DNA of 64,000 bases, from NCBI RefSeq assembly GCF_963678635.1, contig NC_087068.1, forward strand, positions 29,266,318 to 29,330,317, read 5' to 3'. Positions 12,761-23,749 of this stretch are shown here, in pieces. Made by a program: the position numbers and the translations under genes. Within the stretch, counting starts at the first letter, position 1. Each line of letters starts with the position of its first letter. The DNA is from Symsagittifera roscoffensis (Eukaryota > Xenacoelomorpha > Acoela > Convolutidae). A model generated the notes under the pieces. The model did not search any database. It saw nothing but the letters and a program-made list of their open reading frames with translations, and was not told the origin of the DNA.

Positions 12761-13360
12761 AGTGAACTATGTCGAAACATGCGAATCAAGCATCAACAGA
12801 ATTTCTACGAGATAGAAAAAGACGGGGCTTTTGCCCCTGTCCCATTTAAGAAAATCGAGACCACAGTACCCCTTGACGACACTTTTACACTATCGAGACC
12901 CTCCTTTCAAAGTCCTTTGATTAAGTTTTGCGCCCAGTATCGTCAAAAAGAGCTAAATTTGAAATCTAATGGCAAGGAAAATAACGAGAAAGAAGATCCA
13001 ACTTATGATGAAAAAAGTAGCAAAGTAATGGATGAGGATATTGAATTACTAGACAAACAGATACGCGAACAAATCGACAGTGGTTTTTCAAAACAAGCTA
13101 TTTTGAAATCTTTGATACAAAAAACGGTGGAGCAAAGCGACTCAAAGGCTTCTAACGGGAAACAGGAAAATAAGGAATTTAGCGCGACGGAAAAAGTGTT
13201 CGACAGCGAGAAAGAAGATCTAGAATTCTCTCATGGACATTTGGAAGACCACAGTGATCATGTTTTGTTTTATGACCGCACTTTCAACAAGTTTTATTAC
13301 AGTTCAAATAGCGAGTTCAGTACCGGCACTGATTTTGAATCGAATAGTCACAACTTGGAT
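12761..13360 (+). CDS. TTC17: TTC17-like exon 4 (large acidic linker exon)
   Basis: A 600-base exon entering in phase 0 after ttttttcaacag. The product starts SELCRNMRIKHQQNFYEIE and becomes strongly charged, low-complexity and serine/glutamate/aspartate-rich, so probably disordered. I place the donor at ttggat|gtaaat (13360/13361). This is phase 0 and joins the phase-0 exon at 20608. If that donor is not used, the frame reads only five more codons to a TAA at 13376, and AATAAA-like signals follow near 13787 and 13853. A short isoform ending here is therefore possible. It matches TTC17 in position between coiled coil and middle TPR block, not by motif. Confidence 0.6.
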
Positions 13361-15349
13361 GTAAATGATGAAATTTAACTATTTTCAGTTATATGACAAA
13401 AGAAGAATTCTGCCGGTTATGCTCAACCAAATAAAAGACTCGCTCAATAGCAACAGTAGGCTTGCTTTTTGTAATATGAGTTTCATGGTCAAAACTGACA
13501 AACGATATAAAGATTTAGACGTTTTTTTTGCAAATAGTAATCAGTCAGTATGCAAGGCTCGGCATATCAGTGAAAACTTATGTTGGTTTTTAAAAATTGG
13601 AATGAAATTAGTATATAGTTTAACGGTTTGTTTTGCAAGATACGTAATTCTGAATTTTTGGTTACCATATACCTTAATTTCCTAAGAAGTGTATCCTGTT
13701 TTTGACAAGATCTGATTGTTTTCGTGTATACTGAATTTGAGAACGACTCTATAAATCTTTTGACCATTTTATTGATGAATCCTAATAAATTATTGAAATA
13801 GATTTGAAATACGGATTCAATTAGTTGTCAGTAATGTACATAGTGCTTGTAAATAAAGCGTTTCTTCCGTATCATCAATTGGAATTTATAGTCTATATTT
13901 TTTTAAATTAAAATCTTAAGTCGATTAAGGCCATGATTTAAAACATTACCACACGACGGACGACGGTATGTGCCAGTATGCGCGCTCAGTTCAGCTCAAA
14001 CAATAAAATGACTTTGATTGGGGCATGCAAATTTCATGTGTTTTTCTGAGCTGGGAAAGCAGGGCACGCACACTTTTTAAATAATAATACCACGAAAATT
14101 TCTTGGTTCAATTGTTTTCCATCAAATATCGCTGCATGTTTCAAAAATGCCAAGTAGAATTATTAATTCAAAGTGAGTTTGCCAGACTAGCCAACTTTAT
14201 AGTTTTCCTTTGGGAAAAACGTTACGACAAACCCTAAAAATTTGCAAAGCTAGAGATTATTTTTTTGTCTTTTTTTTCAAGCATTTGGTCTCAATCCTTG
14301 CTTTCTGGGTAACCTGATTAGTAACAACCTACTTTCGTCTTCAAATAAAGCGCATCAAAGAAGTTTTCTTTTGGTTGATAAGCATCTTGAATACCAACTA
14401 TATCGTGGCTCTAAGTAGTGATTTCTTACGCTTGTAATTAGCAAGTGTTATGAAATCGAAATATATATTTTTTTTCAGGTAAACAACTACTTTCACAAAA
14501 TCAATAGAATCTAAGACATTAGTTGGCATATCTGTTCTGATGGAATAACTGACCGATAGAAAATTTATGAGTTGTTTCAGGATGTCTGGTCTTAGTTTTA
14601 GATCGCTGTTCTATTCTATTTTTTTTATTGTTGGTTGTAAACCATCTCTAAATTTTTATGCTAAGTTTTTGCTTATTTATTTTTTCTCTTGACGGATGTT
14701 TCGGCGGATGTAATTTCTACTTAGTTGCCTCATATTTAGTCATAATTAAAGGACATTTTTTCTAAATTTTCATTTGTGCTTCGGGGGGTTATGAGGTAGC
14801 TTATAACAGTTTTTCAATACTTATTGAACAGTGGCATGTGGGTTTCTCAACATATTGCTTCAAATTGAACCGTATTCGAAACAAACGTAAAAAACTTTTT
14901 CGCCTTTTTTCTTAATTTTGTTTTTTACATTATGAGGAAAAACTGTGTACTTTGTGAATGTATGTAAGCGAATTCCGCAACAAGGACTTTCTCTTTGTTC
15001 TTTTTTTCTTCCATTTTCTATGATCGTTCAGACAACATTTTGACATATTCAAGAGACCTGAAAACACCAAATTGTGCTACTATCCAGTGCAGTTTGGCCT
15101 CGTAAAGAATTTTCTGCTTTTATTTAATTTTTCTCGATGTTTCATTAGCTAGAATATAAATTATTTGATCATGAAGCTGCAAAAAAGTTTTTATCAATAT
15201 ATCTGACACGGCAATGACAAAGGAGGCGTAGTCAAAGAAACACATGGAATCCTTCCAGTTGTGATTTGCGGTGCAATTGAACATTTTAAAAGCTTAGTCA
15301 GTGACGAGTAAAAGCGCTCAAAAGTTAGGACTTGGAAGTCAATTTACGA

Positions 15350-15650
15350 AAACCTTTTTTTTTTCAACCCGGATCCACCCCGTCTTTTTTTGAATTTTTT
15401 TTTAAAATTGTGACTAATTTTACAATTGTGACTAATGGTACAATTGTGAATAATTTTGAAACACTCTGTGGTACTTGCAAAACACCTGGCTGTACTTGTT
15501 TTGTTCATTTTTCGCCAAAATAAACAAAACAAGAATAACCAGATGCTGTGCAAGGACCACAGAGTGCTTTAAAAACAGTCAAAGTGTTACCAAAAAAGTT
15601 TTTTATTGAGAATAAGGCGGACCTGGGTTGGAAAAATGAGCCTTCAAAGA
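15350..15650. repeat. Long imperfect inverted repeat (foldback element)
   Basis: The core arms 15462-15505 and 15523-15566 are inverted copies with about 37 of 44 positions matching (CACTCTGTGG...TTGTTTTGTT), separated by a ~17-base loop. The similarity continues outward with gaps: the left-hand ttttcaacccggatccacc near 15362 pairs with the region around 15620-15640 (aggcggacctgggttggaaaa). It is likely a foldback or MITE-like element. Confidence 0.65.
15404..15457. repeat. 18-bp tandem repeat, three units
   Basis: Three consecutive 18-base units (aaaattgtgactaatttt, acaattgtgactaatggt, acaattgtgaataatttt) sit in the left arm of the inverted repeat. Confidence 0.7.
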
Positions 15651-15695
15651 AATGAGTCCAGATGAGAAGAGTCCTGTGAACAAAGTTGCTTACGG

Positions 15696-15850
15696 GAAAA
15701 AAGTCTGGTACCCGATTGCAATACCCTTGCTTATCGCAAGGGTAAAGAACTCTCATATTTAAAATTCATGCACTTGCAGCAAAATCGATACAAAATTAAG
15801 CGCCAAACAAGAATAACCAGTTGCTCTGCAAGTAGCACAGAAGATTCTGA
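15696..15850 (+). repeat. Dispersed repeat with perfect hairpin and third copy of the foldback arm
   Basis: Contains agtctggtacccgattgcaa (also antisense near 9540). This is followed by a perfect 9-bp hairpin TACCCTTGC-ttatc-GCAAGGGTA (15722-15744). At 15801-15845 there is another copy of the right arm (gccaaacaagaataaccag) in direct orientation to the arm at 15523. This suggests nested or tandem insertions of one family. Confidence 0.5.
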
Positions 15851-17089
15851 CCACACAAATAAAAAAATCTATGTTTTTTTTGCAAAAACGTGCTGTTTTG
15901 GTGCACGGCGTGATGAGAGGAGCAAGACGAAAACTTATAGCAAATAAGGCCTAATCGACTCCTGTTGTTTTTCAGAGGACTTTGTTTTGCCGAAAAAGCG
16001 CTGTCCTGGAGTAGAACTAAATTCACCGCTTAAGTAATAGTTTATTTTCCTATTCTAAGACTTATCCGCTCGTTTTACTCGCTCGAAATTAGACAAAGCT
16101 AAAAACCGGTTTTTTCAACACTAAGAAAGTTAATAGGAAATTTGAAAAATCGTTGGGATCATGACTGAAAGGGATTTAATATAATACTTTTTAACCCTTA
16201 GTCCTACTCAATGCAAAACTTACTGTGGGAAGTTGGGATGGAATATTTTTCGCCTGGTTTTGCATAGGGTAAAAACCAAAAAAAAACACCCGAACACTTT
16301 CAGTATTCCGACGATTTAGATAACAATTGGATAATCACTGCAAACATCAAGATCAAGATTTGGAGTGCTTTGCTACAAAATCATTTCGTTGGCTGAAAAT
16401 ATGTGAGGGCGAAGTCATCGCCGAAATTGTGGTAGCATCATGCTTCACTTGAAACCCTAGGAAATAGGAGGTAGTCGAATTTGGGTGGCAAAACTGGAGT
16501 GTTTGTAAAGATGAAATTGGGGCGATATCATTTTTTAAGAGTAATGAGCGTAGTGAAGACTTAAAAATAGGTCTTGATGATTTTTTTGTCTTTTTTTTCA
16601 GAAAAAGTCTTAAAATGCTCTAATAACTACAGATGTGCATTCCTACATATTAATGCATTTATAAATGCAATGAGGTATATATACACTTTTTGAGTCGTAA
16701 GTTGATAAAATTTAGCCGAAAAAAGATAAAACGATTACTAAAGTCAATTCGATTTTAGGCTATTCAAAACCTGTGAAAATTATAAAACATTACACATCGC
16801 CCATCACCTCCAGCAAATTCTGTACAAATAGTTAAGACTGGGAGTCGATGTTAATTCATAGTAAAAATATTTCAAGAGCCCAAAACTCATGAGCTTAAAT
16901 GACTTCTACAACAGGCACGTGACAATTACACCTGGTTGTTCTACTACCCAGGAAAATTTCAAACGAATATCTATTGTGCAGTGAACTAGAAAAAGAAGAG
17001 CGAACCAAAAAAGAATTTTTTCATTATCGGTTTTTTTTTTCATTTTGGTAATAGTGAGGGTGGCGAGTCACTCTGCAATACTTAATTGT

Positions 17090-17480
17090 CGGGACCCCCC
17101 ACCCCCGCAACACAAATTGTTTTTTCATAGACCCCACCACCTAGAATATTGACCCCTCCAAATTTTGGGGGGTCTGAATGATCCCACTGGAATTTGTACA
17201 CCATAAAATTATTACTCAGAGTCATTTTTAAAAAATGATCAATTTTGAGAGCACCAAATTGAAAAAACTGTCTTTTCAACTTTAAAAAATGTCGCTTGGA
17301 TTCAACTACTAAAATTTTGTGCCAATTTAGATGTTCAAGAAAATGTTTGGCTCGATTTTGTCATAATATTTATCAGAATTGATCCAAATTTGTTGGATCC
17401 CCTTGATAACTTTGAACCCCTCCGCAACGAAAAACACAAAAATGTCCAACCCCCTGTCAATTATCGACCCCCCGCGAATA
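17090..17480. repeat. C-rich block repeats
   Basis: Words of the type gtcgggacccccc, agaccccacc, tgacccctcc, gaacccctcc and tcgaccccccgcg recur every 50-120 bases in an otherwise AT-rich intron. It may be an eroded tandem or mobile sequence. No ends are defined. Confidence 0.3.
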
Positions 17481-18419
17481 ACTTACTGCCGATTAGGTTG
17501 ATTTCAAACTTTAGAGAATTCTCATGAAAGTTTAATCAGTAATAAATAGTACTACAGGATAAAAATAGAAAAATTATCATATTAGATTGACATCCAATTA
17601 TCTGAAAACTTACCAATAGCTTTGGGCAAAAAAGGGCACCTGCATTTAAAAAATACATATATCATGTACACTGCATACATTGGCGAAGTAACCAGTTAAG
17701 CATTTTCGATTTTCGCCATTTTGTTAGCTGAATTTTAGACGAAAAAAATTTAAAAAAATTTACTTAGTCTCAATTACAATACCATTGCTAATCACAGTGT
17801 TGATAAAACTTTAAGTTTTGAAGCATGTAGTTTGGAGTTTAGATTTTTTGGACTTGAGTAACATTTTTAGAAAGATCTGTGGCTACTGTTTGTTGCTGCT
17901 GCAAAAAGATCTTTGTTTGACTGTTCCGAAACTTTTGAGATTGATTGTTCCCCTTTTTCATAGTCTTGCTACAGATTTGTAAAGAAATTTTTGAAAAAGC
18001 GTTTACATGCAGTAGCTGTTTCAGGGGGGGGGGAGGGTATTCATCCCCATAGATAATCGAATATGTAACATTTTTGAGGAGCGCGCGCCGAAAAAAAAAT
18101 CGTGCTTTTTTGTCACAGTTTTCCAAAAAAATACCTAAAATCGTCGTTGTTATCCTGTTTTTCCAAAAAGTTTTTTGCCATGCAAAATTTGGTTAACGAT
18201 TTTTTGTAGTGATTAGAAGAGCTCGGAAAAAAGTGGTCCTCAAAGTTTTCGAATTCTCTTTTTTAATTCGTTTTTTTTTTTTCAAATTTGTTTTTTTTTT
18301 CCTGTAAACTGTTTTTTTCCTGTAAACAGCTTGTCTTACAAATTCTGCTGACGGGCTCAAAGGCTGACATACTCAAGTTCTTAAAATTTTTCCACGCTCA
18401 ATTTTGATTTTTCGCGGTT

Positions 18420-18680
18420 TGACTTGCGATTTCTTTTTAAATTCAGTGCATTTCCATTGTTAAAATGAAGGCAAACTCCACTATCGAATAGAAAAAAGTA
18501 AAGTTCACAAAAAACGTGATCGATTTCTTGTTTCGAAAATGGAAATTAATTGTCAGATTTCCCAGTTAAATAAAAGTTGTACGTATTGATTCAGTTTTCC
18601 CAAACTGGGTTAATTTTAACAAAAAAGTGTCCATCATAAATTGTTCTAAACTTCATAGAGCTTTAGGGCCATCTTTTTTT
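18420..18680 (+). repeat. Diverged relic of the 942-bp satellite
   Basis: Co-linear with bases ~255-490 of the satellite unit: ttaaaatgaaggcaaactcc (satellite ttaaaatgaagggaaactcc), then gtgatcgatttcttgtttc, cagatttccca, attgattcagttttcccaaa and aattgttcta, all in the same order. Substitutions and small indels are spread through it, so it is much older than the array copies. Confidence 0.75.
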
Positions 18681-18689
18681 TCTTCGAAA

Positions 18690-19095
18690 TCTATCTATAC
18701 TATATTTAAATGCGAGTGACAGCTATCTCCACTGCTTAAGCATAATAATTTAGCATGTTTAACGAAAGAATTTTTTTCATGTTTAAGCTATATCATATAT
18801 TGCAATGCAAAAGAAAATTTTTCAATTAGTTTTCCTCAAGGTCACTAATTTTTCAGTATTTTTTTCGAGGCCAAATTAAGTCTGTCTGTCTGTCTGTCTG
18901 TATACCTGTTTTTTTTAAAAATTAATTTGACTCTGTCTGTCTACCCGTCTCCTAATTTTTAAACTTTCATCTATTATACATTTTAATGCGGGCTTCACTA
19001 TCTCGCCATGTTTAAGTATTTTCAACGTGTTATTCTTGCATGTTTAACAAAAGAATTTTTTCACGTTAAGCTATATCGTATATTGCAATGATTAA
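18690..19095. repeat. Imperfect direct duplication with TCTG microsatellite
   Basis: Blocks at ~18695-18806 and ~18970-19090 share gcatgtttaacraaagaatttttt and agctatatcrtatattgcaatg in the same order, about 280 bases apart. Between them is (TCTG)5 at 18881-18900, with a second shorter TCTG tract near 18931. The relic satellite is interrupted by this segment. Confidence 0.65.
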
Positions 19096-19194
19096 GTTTT
19101 TTTTTCAATTTTCCAGTTTAAATTCAGTTTTTATTTCATCAAGTTGAAATTAGCAACCCAATACTGGGATGTTGTCAGAGTTTTCTCAGTTTTT

Positions 19195-19830
19195 GAAATT
19201 CTCACCCTGTAGTTAGTTGCTGTCAGCGGTTGCGAATCTTGCCTCTAAATCCCACTTCTCAAATCCATGTAGTTTTCGAATTATGAGGTTTTTCTTATGA
19301 TTTTTTCAAAACAATTCTCAAAAACTTAGGTTTCAAAAAATTCCAAAACGTTGAAGATCTCAACCCTGTTGTTGGTTTTTGTGAGAGTATCCTTTTCTTA
19401 AAGATTTTTTTTTCAGAAAAATTAGATATACAAAAGTTTCTGAAAATTTGATATTCCCATCTCTGTTGTGAGGCTCTGTCAGGGTACTCTCAGGAGTTGC
19501 GAATTTTGCTTTCAAGTAGGACTGCTCAAAACCTTCCATTTTTCCAGATATGACGTTTTTCGTATTTTTTCAAAAAAATTTTCATGAAAATTAAATCCAT
19601 TTTTTTTCAAATTTGAAATTCTTAACCTGTAGTTGGGGGCTGTCAGACTAGTCTCAGGGTTGAAAGTTTGGCCTCCAATTAGGAATATTTTTTATAAAAC
19701 TTAACAAAATTTTATGGTTCATCAAAATTTGTATAAAAAACTTGAATAAAAAACTATGATCCCTGTTTTTGGGTGTTGTGAGAGTACACTCAAAGAATGC
19801 AGATCTTATTTCCAATATATGCGGTTTTTT
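19195..19830. repeat. Degenerate minisatellite
   Basis: A motif like ctcaaccctgtagttgg-ctgtcag-gtactctcagg-gttgcgaat-ttgcctccaa recurs in eroded form from about 19201, 19358, 19451, 19621 and 19756. Spacing is irregular (93-170 bases), so the array is old or rearranged. Confidence 0.5.
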
Positions 19831-19867
19831 TATGAGTACCGGAGCTGCGTTACACGCTTGTTCAAAA

Positions 19868-19965
19868 TTTGAAGTTTCTTGGAAAAACAAGTCAGTTTTT
19901 TTTTTACTTTCCTTGCGTTCATTACTCTTTACCAACGGTTAGTTGGCTATGTTTTTCTATCGGCT
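19868..19965 (+). repeat. Second piece of the satellite relic
   Basis: gaagtttcttggaaaaacaa, then gtcagttttttttt, ccttgcgttcattac and ggttagttggctatgttttt match satellite bases ~528-602 (gaagtttttttcaagaaaca, ccttgcgttcatgatg, ccgttggctatgtta) in order. It continues where the relic at 18680 stops, so about 1.2 kb of other repeats was inserted into one old satellite copy. Confidence 0.65.
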
Positions 19966-20607
19966 TATTTTGCATTTTTTATTTTCTGGTACGCTTTTCA
20001 AGTAGTTTTTATTCAAAGTTCGGTTCTTTGTTTTTGATTCGAACAGTTTTTACTATAATTGAAAGTTCTTTTGTAGTCTTTAATTGATTGTTTTTTTTTT
20101 TTCGATTAAACGGGTTCGGAATATGTTTTATCGTTTTTTAAGTGATGTTGCATTGTTTCAAGGGCAAATTTTTAAAATATTTTTGCCTGTTTCGGGAGGG
20201 ATGGCTCGTAAAAAGCTTGATTTAAAACATTTCATAGCTTCTTAATTCATATGACTGAGGGTTCGTTTTCGGCTTAACGAGGATTGGCCCAACTTTTTTC
20301 GCCTTAGTTGCCGTTCGGTCATTGATTCTCAAGGTTTGTTCAGGCTGCTGAACATAATTTGAGGCAAATGTATGAAATTTGTCAACTTTTTAAATATTAT
20401 TAATAAAAAATAACTTTTTCATCGTAGTTTGTCAAAAAAAAAATTGACTTCCTTCTTTTTTTTTCGATTCAATATCCTGTAATGCAATGGTTTAATTGTT
20501 TAGCCAGTATTGCAACTCTCCGCTTCTCCTCTGTATTTACAATTCAATTAACATTCAAGAATTGTATTTTAAATCTTCTCAACGCTCACTCCATCCTTCT
20601 TTTTCAG

Positions 20608-20936
20608 ACAGATGACGCAAATGAGAACGTTGTGTCTGAACTTCTCACTGACCAACCGACTCAACCTTCTAATTCAGCCGATGGTACTAATTTACATGAA
20701 GATAATACTAATTATAAAGATATCAGAAAAGATGCCAAACAAATATGGCAGAGGTCAACTGAAGGGTCAAGCTTGTTGGAGCGCGAGCGACTTGTGCAGT
20801 TCAATGATGAAGTGTCACGTGATTTGGCAGAGAAGGGAGGATGTGATCACGTGAAGGGTGTGACGACAGTGCACGTGAATAAATTCATGAAGGCGTTTCC
20901 CACAATTTTCATCCCTCTGCCAGTTGTCAATTTTAG
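20608..20936 (+). CDS. TTC17: TTC17-like exon 5
   Basis: A 329-base exon from acceptor cttctttttcag to donor ttttag|gtaagg, entering phase 0 and exiting phase 2. The first half is a polar linker (TDDANENVVSELL...). The end carries GGCDHVKG...FPTIFIPLPV. That cysteine followed by a PT-F-P segment is like the RADC...LPTYFLPP motif I recall just before the middle TPR block of TTC17. The frame stays open across the whole exon. Confidence 0.7.
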
Positions 20937-21076
20937 GTAAGGTTTTATTGAAATCAGTGGGAAAAAAATAATTTTTTTTCCCATTTTTTGTTATATTATA
21001 GAATAAAAAAATCATTAACTTTATCATTAATGAAGTTCGTTTTCACCTTTGTTCCAAATTGTTCACATCATTTCAG

Positions 21077-21284
21077 CATCCTCGACTCTCTGACTACTTT
21101 AATAAATGTGCCTTCCTCTGGGCACCATCCCCTACCCTGGTACCCACCCACTTGTCCTCCACCCCGCCCTCAGGACTCAAGTGAACAATCAGAGAGGGAA
21201 GAGGAAGTTTTGGATTTCACAGCCATGTTGGGAAAGTGGTCCAAAACTTCTTCTAACTACGAAGCCGAAAGTCATCTCAAACAT
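21077..21284 (+). CDS. TTC17: TTC17-like exon 6
   Basis: A 208-base exon from catttcag to cat|gtaagg. The two bases carried in from exon 5 complete the first codon (AG+C), and it exits in phase 0. The product has a hydrophobic start (ILDSLTTLINVP), a proline-rich patch (HPLPWYPPTCPPPRP) and an acidic stretch leading to LDFTAMLGKWSK. This matches the order of linker and pre-TPR helix in the family. Confidence 0.7.
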
Positions 21285-21571
21285 GTAAGGATCTCCAACT
21301 GAGTTTAAATGGGGCTCTGGTCAGGAGGAGTATGTAGCATTCAAGATCATGACAGCGAAGAGTCGTTGAGGAGCTTTGAAAGCATTTTTAATTTTTAGCA
21401 GTTTTAATTAACTTCACCAAAACATTAGATGTTCACTATGAAACTGTCTCTCGACAAGATGTATTTGTTATCTTAACATAAATGGGGCAGTAATATTAAA
21501 CAAATGGTGATGCGAAAACAACAGCGGTATGTTGATGATGAGTATGACGAAAGTTTGACTCTTTTTTGCAG

Positions 21572-21673
21572 CACTTGATGGATTTGTTCACGGGAAATGG
21601 AGATGAGAAGGAGGAAGTCGACGTGATATCACTAGGAGAAGTGGGTCAGAGAATCGAAGCTGCCATAGAAAAG
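21572..21673 (+). CDS. TTC17: TTC17-like exon 7
   Basis: A 102-base exon (34 codons, phase 0 to 0) between cttttttgcag and aag|gtactt. The product HLMDLFTGNGDEKEEVDVIS... ending GQRIEAAIEK is the amphipathic helix preceding the first middle TPR (compare IGTRIAKVLEKN before the C-terminal TPR block of human TTC17). Confidence 0.7.
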
Positions 21674-22116
21674 GTACTTGCTCATTTGCATATCAAATGA
21701 AGTGTTATGGGGCATAGGTAGTGACGGTGCCCAGCAATCATCGTGCGTGCAGTTTGCGAGGCGAGCTTTTATTAGACAGCCATAGCTTAGTTAGCCGTAA
21801 AAAATTAACCTCCAGGCTAAGGCACTAGCTGGTCAACTAGAAAAAGTCTAGTTATGGTCAGTTACTAGATCAAAAAAACGGTAATTTAAAACTCATCTTT
21901 GGTTAAGAGGTGTTGCAAATTACCGTTCATATGTAGAAATCAATTCAAATTCGTAGTTGAAATTATGAACTTCGTGGGTTTCTTAAAAAATCCAGAGCAT
22001 GAAGCTTTTCGCAAACAAGTTTTATTTACTTACTCGAGGTTTTTAATGTGCCTTGAAAATGGCTGGACACATCTTTCATCCCACTGGCTTTCTGAGTTCT
22101 TGTTTTTCTTTTGCAG
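21674..22116. other. Intron 7
   Basis: A 443-base intron, gtactt to cttttgcag. No repeat or RNA gene is recognised. Confidence 0.5.
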
Positions 22117-22238
22117 CAGTTGGAACCTGCCTGGGCTATTATGAACTATGCCTCTCTCTACTGGCGAGTGACGGGACACCCCCTCAATGCTCTTCAGTGT
22201 CTAAACTACGCTTATGCTACATCTCCCAAACAGTTCAG
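22117..22238 (+). CDS. TTC17: TTC17-like exon 8 (TPR)
   Basis: A 122-base exon between tttcttttgcag and ttcag|gtcagg, phase 0 to 2. The product contains AWAIMNYASLYWRVTGHP and ALQCLNYAYATSP. This is a clear tetratricopeptide helix pair with the family signature W(x)L--AxLYWR, as in human TTC17. It is the strongest single piece of evidence for the gene assignment. Confidence 0.8.
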
Positions 22239-22515
22239 GTCAGGGTGCTAAACAAGGGTGTTTTGCCATAATGTGATTAGTGTGTTATTGAAGAGGAGGC
22301 GAGGGAGTTGGTGCTGCTAGGCTTGAATCTTGAGTCTAGTGATCTCATTTCAACAATAGTATTTATTGATTTCCAACGAAAGGTTCATTCGCTTTTCGAT
22401 TGAAAGATATTTATCGGCGGCTCCTTTTCCTTCCCCTCCAACACCAGCGAAGTTACACTAGTAATTTCTCTGTTCTCAATGTCCGAGACTGAGACTGAAA
22501 CATGAAACGTTTCAG

Positions 22516-22785
22516 AGACATCATCATGTCCAATGTAATGAACGTGCTATACCGTGCCGAAAGATCCGAAGATGTGTTACATTTGGCCGATTCGGTCGAG
22601 AGGAAGATTTCAACACAGACCTATCTCTCCCCCCGTGTGTTCTACTCATTAGCACTCGCCTTTGTAGCCGGGGGTCAATATAGAGAGGCGGAGCATTTAA
22701 TGGTCGAAGGGGGATCTTTGGAGAGTGATCAAAAGCAGAGAGACCAGATGAAAACCTATGTGTTCTATATTGCGTGTCAACACTT
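22516..22785 (+). CDS. TTC17: TTC17-like exon 9 (TPR repeats)
   Basis: A 270-base exon from gtttcag to cactt|gtaagt, phase 2 in and 2 out. IIMSNVMNVLYRAERSEDVL aligns by eye with the VPLVNLANLLIHYGLHLDA segment I recall of TTC17. The following FYSLALAFVAGGQYREAEHL is a second TPR with the expected Y, A/G and A spacing (compare FLSLGNAYLALKNISGALEA). It probably forms a superhelical protein-binding surface. Confidence 0.8.
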
Positions 22786-22811
22786 GTAAGTTTGCTAGGT
22801 TCCAACAAGAT

Positions 22812-23037
22812 TAAGACGCGAGTGGGTAAGACGCGCGGCCTGTAACTTAAAGGTTGGTGGTTCGACTCTCGCTTCGGTCACGGTTGGAAGTGTCCCAGCG
22901 TCATCCACCTCCTCAAGGTGGGACCGGCTGCGGCAAAATAGATAACATCTCACCCCGCACACGGAATAAAAGGTCCCAGGTTGAAAGGTGGGACGGGGTC
23001 AATAAAAAAATCGTAAAACTGTACCCAAACCCAGTGT
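22812..23037 (+). mobile_element. tRNA-Leu-derived SINE, copy 2
   Basis: It has an eroded tRNA head (gcgagtgggtaagacgcg, B box GGTTCGACTCTC), then cacggttgga, gtcatccacctcctcaaggt and gctgcggcaaaatagata, matching copy 1 at 10964 in order. It ends in an A-rich tail region near 23010-23037. It lies 26 bases after the exon 9 donor, in the same orientation as the gene. Confidence 0.75.
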
Positions 23038-23278
23038 AAATGTCCACCGATTGAAACGCGAACAAGTTGATTTCCGGGAAACGTTTCTTTAATGTTGTTC
23101 AAATTTCCCGGAAAAATTAGCATCTAATTTAGTACCGTAAGACTGAGGAAAGGGTTTTTTGGTCCGAGAGTCTTTGCTAAATTCGTCGCTCTAAAAAAGT
23201 TCCTAATATGGTTAAATATAATCTAATTGTTTGCTTGAATTTAGCTGATTTCTTTCAAATATATCTTTTCATCTCCAG

Positions 23279-23523
23279 ACACGTTGCCGAACAGTGCCTT
23301 AGTAACAACGACAAATCTTCTCCTCAATGTCAGAATGCACATGCAGTAGTGCAGTCTACATTAGACGCGGACTGTGATTGTGCGCATCTTTTCCCGGAAA
23401 TGGTTCCTTCTCAGAAATCAGCAGCTTCAATGTCTGTACAAAAAAGTGATGGCGGCGGAGACTTATTTGCAGCGCAAATCAGCAACAACAAATGCGCTTC
23501 AAACCTTCATTTTTCTAAAAATG
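23279..23523 (+). CDS. TTC17: TTC17-like exon 10 (3' end uncertain)
   Basis: Enters from atctccag with the TT carried over from exon 9. The product starts HVAEQCLSNNDKSSPQCQNA and is rich in Cys, Ser and Asp, like the cysteine-containing end of the middle TPR block. The next exon needs an exit phase of 1. Candidate donors are aaa|gtgatg at 23445 and aatg|gtcaga at 23523. I report the longer one, and a TGA follows in frame at about 23540. Confidence 0.55.
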
Positions 23524-23749
23524 GTCAGATAAAACGCTTTTGAATTTTTGACCCAAAAAAATATAAGAAACAAACTTCCAGTCGAAATAAAATTACACGT
23601 AGATTTTCTGGTGAAATAATTTAATTTTGATCTCCAACTTTGTTTTGATCTAAAATTTTTGTTTTGATCTAGAACAATTCATTGCATCCAAGACATTTTC
23701 AGCAACCTGCAAGCATTTATGATCTATTTTGAGTTAGTTCTGTTTTTAG

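Larger units (their letters stand above)
13361..20607. other. Intron 4 (7.2 kb), repeat-rich
   Basis: Bounded by gtaaat and tctttttcag. Identified contents: an inverted repeat at 15350-15650 with neighbours to 15850, C-rich blocks at 17090-17480, a satellite relic at 18420-18680 and 19868-19965, a duplicated block plus TCTG microsatellite at 18690-19095, and a degenerate minisatellite at 19195-19830. The stretches 13900-15300 and 15900-17000 hold nothing I can identify. Several short open frames here lack splice context and family resemblance. Confidence 0.5.

Noticed and set aside
13361-13388. A 28-base intron between gtaaat and attttcag after exon 4
   Set aside because: Too short for splicing in almost all animals; the same donor joined to the phase-0 exon at 20608 gives a sensible continuation.
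13365-13685. Open frame of 106 codons following exon 4
   Set aside because: No splice context, no TTC17 resemblance, AT-rich composition like the surrounding intron.
16360-16540. Possible Tc1/mariner transposase fragment (IKIWSALLQNHFVG)
   Set aside because: A short resemblance only, with a stop directly after and no DDE motif or inverted termini that I could find.
20612-20854. Second frame (80 codons) overlapping exon 5
   Set aside because: Shadow of exon 5 in another frame; the accepted frame is phase-compatible with its neighbours and has family motifs.
22524-22808. Minus-strand frame of 94 codons opposite exon 9
   Set aside because: Antisense shadow of a well-supported TPR exon.
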